In this document: positions 5,422-7,968 of the stretch, in pieces
How positions within the stretch are numbered: the stretch's first letter is position 1
Layout: every line of letters starts with the position of its first letter
NCBI GenBank assembly: GCA_002172355.2
Contig: NHGH02000044.1
Location: forward strand, 21,798-29,765
DNA: 7,968 bases
DNA from: Euryarchaeota archaeon TMED132
Lineage (GTDB): Archaea > Thermoplasmatota > Poseidoniia > Poseidoniales > Poseidoniaceae
Reading direction: 5' to 3'
The notes under the pieces: generated by a model
Database searches by the model: none
Seen by the model: only the letters and a program-made list of their open reading frames with translations
What the model was told of the DNA's origin: nothing
Program-made: the position numbers and the translations under genes

Positions 5422-7137
5422 TCAATCAGCATGAATATCGCCTACATCAAGCCAAATAACTTCACATTTCGCCTTTAGCAGAGACGCAATACTTGGTTGG
5501 GTTCTTCCACTATCGCCGTGGACAGTTTCTTTGACATATGTTCCCGATTCACAGCGCATGGTAACTTCGATTTCTCGAGTTCCATCATCCATTATTTCAA
5601 TCGTTGGCTGGTGAACTTCAAAAACAGTTCTTCTTCGAACCAGGTCAGCCCTTCTGTGCGCTACTCTCTCAGGGGTCCTCTGTGCAAGTTTAACACCTTC
5701 AAGAGAAAGTATTGAATTGATTATAAACTCGTCTTCAGGTAGGTCAAATGTTTCTATTTTAGGTTCTTCAACATTTAGAATTCTTTCAATTAATTCGTCT
5801 TTAGTTCCGGATTTTTTCACTCCAAGTTCAACACACAGGGCAACTAATTCAGGCTTTTTCATCAGCATCAGTTTGTCCTTACTAGGCTTAACATTCTCCG
5901 TTTCAATTTCAGTCGGCAGTGGCTTTGTATTATCTCGCTTATTATCGCCACGCCTCTTGCGCTTATTCTTAGAACGCCCCTTGTTCTCTTTAGTCAAATC
6001 TAGAGGGGCGGTAAGAACGGTATACTCCGCTTCATTAAGTGGCAATAATTTGAATCGAATAGTATATGATTTTTCAGCAGGAGTATCTTTCAATCTAACA
6101 ACTTCACTACGATTTGAATCTCTTAAACTTGTTATTTCAATACTACCTTCTGCATTGTCATTAATCAGTTTCATAAGTTCAATTGGATCGGTTTTTCTAA
6201 GCTTCGGCTCTTTCATTTCAATAACAAATGGCCGTCCTCGACCCATACACCTGACATCGATATCTTCACGACCCATGCCATGGAATGCATGCTCTTCGCT
6301 GCCAAAGATAGATAGGAGCGGATTCCCAATTAAATCTTGAACACTCTTAGCATACTGTAAACCAGTCATATCACAACGCTCACAGCCTCGACCCTTACAT
6401 GCTCTACAAGGCCACCGGGTTTGAGGAATTCCACGTTCTAATTTACGATATCTTCCATACATGTAATGGGCTCTGACATCTAAGTCTACACTGAGCGTAA
6501 GCACATCGATTAGAGCTAAAATTTCAGGTTTGTCATTGACCAAAGTTACGTCTTCAAGTCGTTGATTTAAACGCTTAGCAATCTCTGCCACCAGCCCGGT
6601 TTTAAGTCCATCACAGCCTCCAGCGCCGTATCTTTTTCTTTGAGCATCTTCTTCTTCAATTTGGCTTTTAGGAAACCTTGCACCAAGTTGTAATCTTTTG
6701 AATTGGTAAGGACTTATGGAGTCATAGATGATATCGGTGAGTAGGTCTACTTCTTCGAATAGATTTTCACAAAACGGACATAATGGGTTCTCTTCACGGA
6801 CATTGGAGAGGTGAGAATTTCCTTTTTCGACAATCGCTCTTATCTCTTCACCAGATTGAACGATACTTTGCTCATATCGTTTTTTGCCGCCAAGGCGGCC
6901 AAGGCACGAGTTGCAACAACCGATTCTTACCAAATGTTTCAATCCAGCAGGGGCGGGTGCACGTGGGATTTCTTCCATATGTGAATCTAATTGGACAGTA
7001 ATCTCGAAGTCTTCAGATTCTTCTTGCTCTTCTTCCTGTTCTTCTTCAACAACTTCGTCCCACAGAGAATAATTGGTTTGACCAAAACCAGAATTTGCAT
7101 ATTTCATCCAGTCTTCTTCTTCATTTTCTTCAGTCAT
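5422..7137 (-). CDS. pus10: tRNA pseudouridine synthase Pus10 with SAP-like insertion
   Basis: Isomerises uridine to pseudouridine in the T-loop of archaeal tRNA (position 55, in several species also 54). The 571-residue form starts with an acidic tail (Glu-rich, 28-43). The accessory RNA-binding region has CNSC (75-78) and CPFC (120-123), a likely zinc site, and WPCRACKGRGCERC (242-255) with a second Cys cluster. The catalytic domain has GREDIDVRCMGRGRPFVIE (289-307), whose Asp292 aligns with the catalytic Asp of TruA's GRTD (inference); then LAQRTPERVAHRRADLVRRR (484-503) and GTYVKETVHGDSGRTQPSIA (532-551). Between the last two blocks and the core, residues about 382-460 are an insertion: a Lys/Arg-rich linker and a SAP-like motif (426-454). 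A start at 7188 would add 17 residues, but GGTGA at 7142-7146 lies four bases before the ATG at 7137, so the latter is chosen. Confidence 0.94.
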   Translation of the reverse strand: MTEENEEEDWMKYANSGFGQTNYSLWDEVVEEEQEEEQEESEDFEITVQLDSHMEEIPRAPAPAGLKHLVRIGCCNSCLGRLGGKKRYEQSIVQSGEEIRAIVEKGNSHLSNVREENPLCPFCENLFEEVDLLTDIIYDSISPYQFKRLQLGARFPKSQIEEEDAQRKRYGAGGCDGLKTGLVAEIAKRLNQRLEDVTLVNDKPEILALIDVLTLSVDLDVRAHYMYGRYRKLERGIPQTRWPCRACKGRGCERCDMTGLQYAKSVQDLIGNPLLSIFGSEEHAFHGMGREDIDVRCMGRGRPFVIEMKEPKLRKTDPIELMKLINDNAEGSIEITSLRDSNRSEVVRLKDTPAEKSYTIRFKLLPLNEAEYTVLTAPLDLTKENKGRSKNKRKRRGDNKRDNTKPLPTEIETENVKPSKDKLMLMKKPELVALCVELGVKKSGTKDELIERILNVEEPKIETFDLPEDEFIINSILSLEGVKLAQRTPERVAHRRADLVRRRTVFEVHQPTIEIMDDGTREIEVTMRCESGTYVKETVHGDSGRTQPSIASLLKAKCEVIWLDVGDIHAD

Positions 7138-7141
7138 AAAC

Positions 7142-7146
7142 TCACC
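7142..7146 (-). promoter_or_regulatory. Shine-Dalgarno that selects the pus10 start at 7137
   Basis: GGTGA in the reading direction, four bases before the ATG at 7137 and within the 17-residue extension implied by the upstream ATG at 7188. A short GGGG/CCCC hairpin (7155-7166, loop TTGG) sits just before it in the presumed leader. Confidence 0.55.
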
Positions 7147-7198
7147 ACTGCCTCGGGGCCAACCCCTAAGAAAGCAAACTGCCGTCAAACATCTACTT

Positions 7199-7206
7199 CA
7201 ATAATA
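7199..7206 (-). promoter_or_regulatory. Possible TATA-like element of pus10
   Basis: Reads TATTATTG on the minus strand in the 89-base gap between the membrane protein and pus10. Initiation about 26 bases downstream would fall near 7176, after the ATG at 7188, giving a leader of about 40 bases to the ATG at 7137 as in the other two units. The match to the consensus is modest, so co-transcription with the upstream gene cannot be excluded. Confidence 0.3.
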
Positions 7207-7226
7207 CATCGGCGAGTATTTTTCAA

Positions 7227-7967
7227 TTATTCGCGCTTGTCTAGCATATCAAGTACACCAGCACCTACTGCGAAAAACCCAGCAAACAAAGTCAGATAGA
7301 ATGCCATTCCAGTACCTAGAGCATCATCCAAATCATTTTTCATAATCATCCAAAGAATCGCAGCGAAGAGAATCAATCCTCCACTAACCAATGACGATAT
7401 TCTGCCATAATTTTCTACTCCACCAGGCAAAGTTTGCCCAAGCATTGACATTACCAACATGACAGTAGCAGCTAGAGAGCCGATAATCCCAATCCAAAGA
7501 ATCATACTCGAAATTCCGCCAGCACCATCATTATCCAAACACATTTCTCGAAAATCACCAGCCTCAGTTCTAAGGGTATTATTATCTGTATCATCGGCAG
7601 CTTCCAATGCAAACGCATAGTTATTTTCACAAAAGTTTTCGATATCACCCTTTAGCACTGGGTCACTGGGAGGAGTTTCCTCTGCAGCTTTTTCCATATC
7701 CTCAGCCAATAATATGTAAGTCGTCGATATACAGTAATCTTCATCTTGTTGTTCCGAACAATCGAGAACAATATTTCTTAATCCTAAGGAAATTAAATCA
7801 TCTTCACTGGACACCTGCCAAGAATTCCCAAATTGGCCCATTATGGTTAGAAGCAATGCTATTACAATACAACCAACTGCTGCCCAAGTCATAATTGGTT
7901 TTGGCTCTCCCATCGGAGCAACTGCCATAGGTGCTGTATTCATCATTGGCTGAGCCATTTGTTGCAT
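7227..7967 (-). CDS. Four-helix membrane protein with large cysteine-bearing loop, possibly 5' partial
   Basis: I do not recognise a named family. 246 residues are visible from an ATG one base inside the window edge, so the true start may lie beyond it. The N-terminus is Met/Gln/Pro-rich (MQQMAQPMMNTAPMAVAPMG), a low-complexity cytosolic tail. Hydrophobic segments are at about 26-46, 153-176, 191-210 and 219-241. The loop between the first two, residues about 47-150, is acidic and carries four cysteines (Cys70, Cys79, Cys113, Cys143), enough for two disulfides if it faces outside. The topology then predicts both termini inside, with the C-terminus ending DKRE. This is claudin- or tetraspanin-like in layout only; no sequence motif of those families is claimed. 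No transport or enzymatic signature is visible. pus10 follows after 89 bases and may have its own promoter. Confidence 0.8.
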   Translation of the reverse strand: MQQMAQPMMNTAPMAVAPMGEPKPIMTWAAVGCIVIALLLTIMGQFGNSWQVSSEDDLISLGLRNIVLDCSEQQDEDYCISTTYILLAEDMEKAAEETPPSDPVLKGDIENFCENNYAFALEAADDTDNNTLRTEAGDFREMCLDNDGAGGISSMILWIGIIGSLAATVMLVMSMLGQTLPGGVENYGRISSLVSGGLILFAAILWMIMKNDLDDALGTGMAFYLTLFAGFFAVGAGVLDMLDKRE

Positions 7968-7968
7968 T

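Noticed and set aside
5717..6340. Long plus-strand frame (207 codons) opposite pus10
   Set aside because: It lies wholly antisense to conserved Pus10 coding sequence, is Ser/Ile-rich as expected for a complement frame, and has no supporting start signal.
7155..7166. GGGG-TTGG-CCCC hairpin in the pus10 leader as a riboswitch or terminator
   Set aside because: Only four base pairs with no T-run and no larger conserved architecture; noted only as a small leader hairpin.
1..7968. CRISPR arrays, tRNA or rRNA genes, insertion sequences, phage or defence genes
   Set aside because: No regularly spaced repeats, tRNA-like cloverleaf, transposase motif or terminal inverted repeats were seen; the window is densely packed with housekeeping and lineage-specific genes.

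Overview
The window looks like a stretch of archaeal chromosome, most likely from an uncultured euryarchaeon. It carries archaeal/eukaryotic-type L21e, an Rpb4-like RNA polymerase subunit (RpoF), a DUF655 protein, a KsgA/Dim1 methyltransferase and a Pus10 pseudouridine synthase. The moderately AT-rich composition, the Met/Pro-rich multi-pass membrane protein and the lineage-specific proteins beside the core genes suggest marine Group II/III Thermoplasmatota (Poseidoniales-like). That placement is an inference, not proven here. All supported genes lie on the minus strand, so the region is transcribed from high to low coordinates, and gaps between genes are short (none over about 150 bases).

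Reading in the direction of transcription: 7967-7227 is a four-helix membrane protein that runs off the right edge. 7137-5422 is a Pus10-type tRNA pseudouridine synthase with a SAP-like domain inserted in its catalytic half, ending near a hairpin. Next comes a tight block, L21e - rpoF - DUF655 - ksgA (5301-2950), with overlapping or nearly overlapping junctions, a TATA-like element in front and a hairpin behind. This order is a well-known archaeal arrangement linking the ribosome, RNA polymerase stalk and rRNA dimethylation.

A new promoter then appears to start a second unit: a 364-residue orphan protein (helix-hairpin-helix-like N-terminus, coiled coil, zinc ribbon), a plant-type 2Fe-2S ferredoxin, a 56-residue single-helix membrane protein and xseA, the large subunit of exonuclease VII, which runs off the left edge. 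Two of these junctions are 9 bases long with the Shine-Dalgarno sequence overlapping the preceding TGA stop, so the first three genes are very probably co-expressed. xseA follows after a 66-base gap and may or may not share the transcript.

Shine-Dalgarno-like sequences (GGAGG, GGAGTGA, GGTGA, GAGGGTG) precede nearly every gene at 4-8 bases. They indicate that the longest possible starts are wrong for rpoF, DUF655 and pus10. No tRNA, rRNA, CRISPR array, insertion sequence or phage gene was seen. The most interesting items are the orphan 364-residue protein and its operon, the bacterial-type exonuclease VII in an archaeon, the SAP insertion in Pus10 and the small membrane protein.
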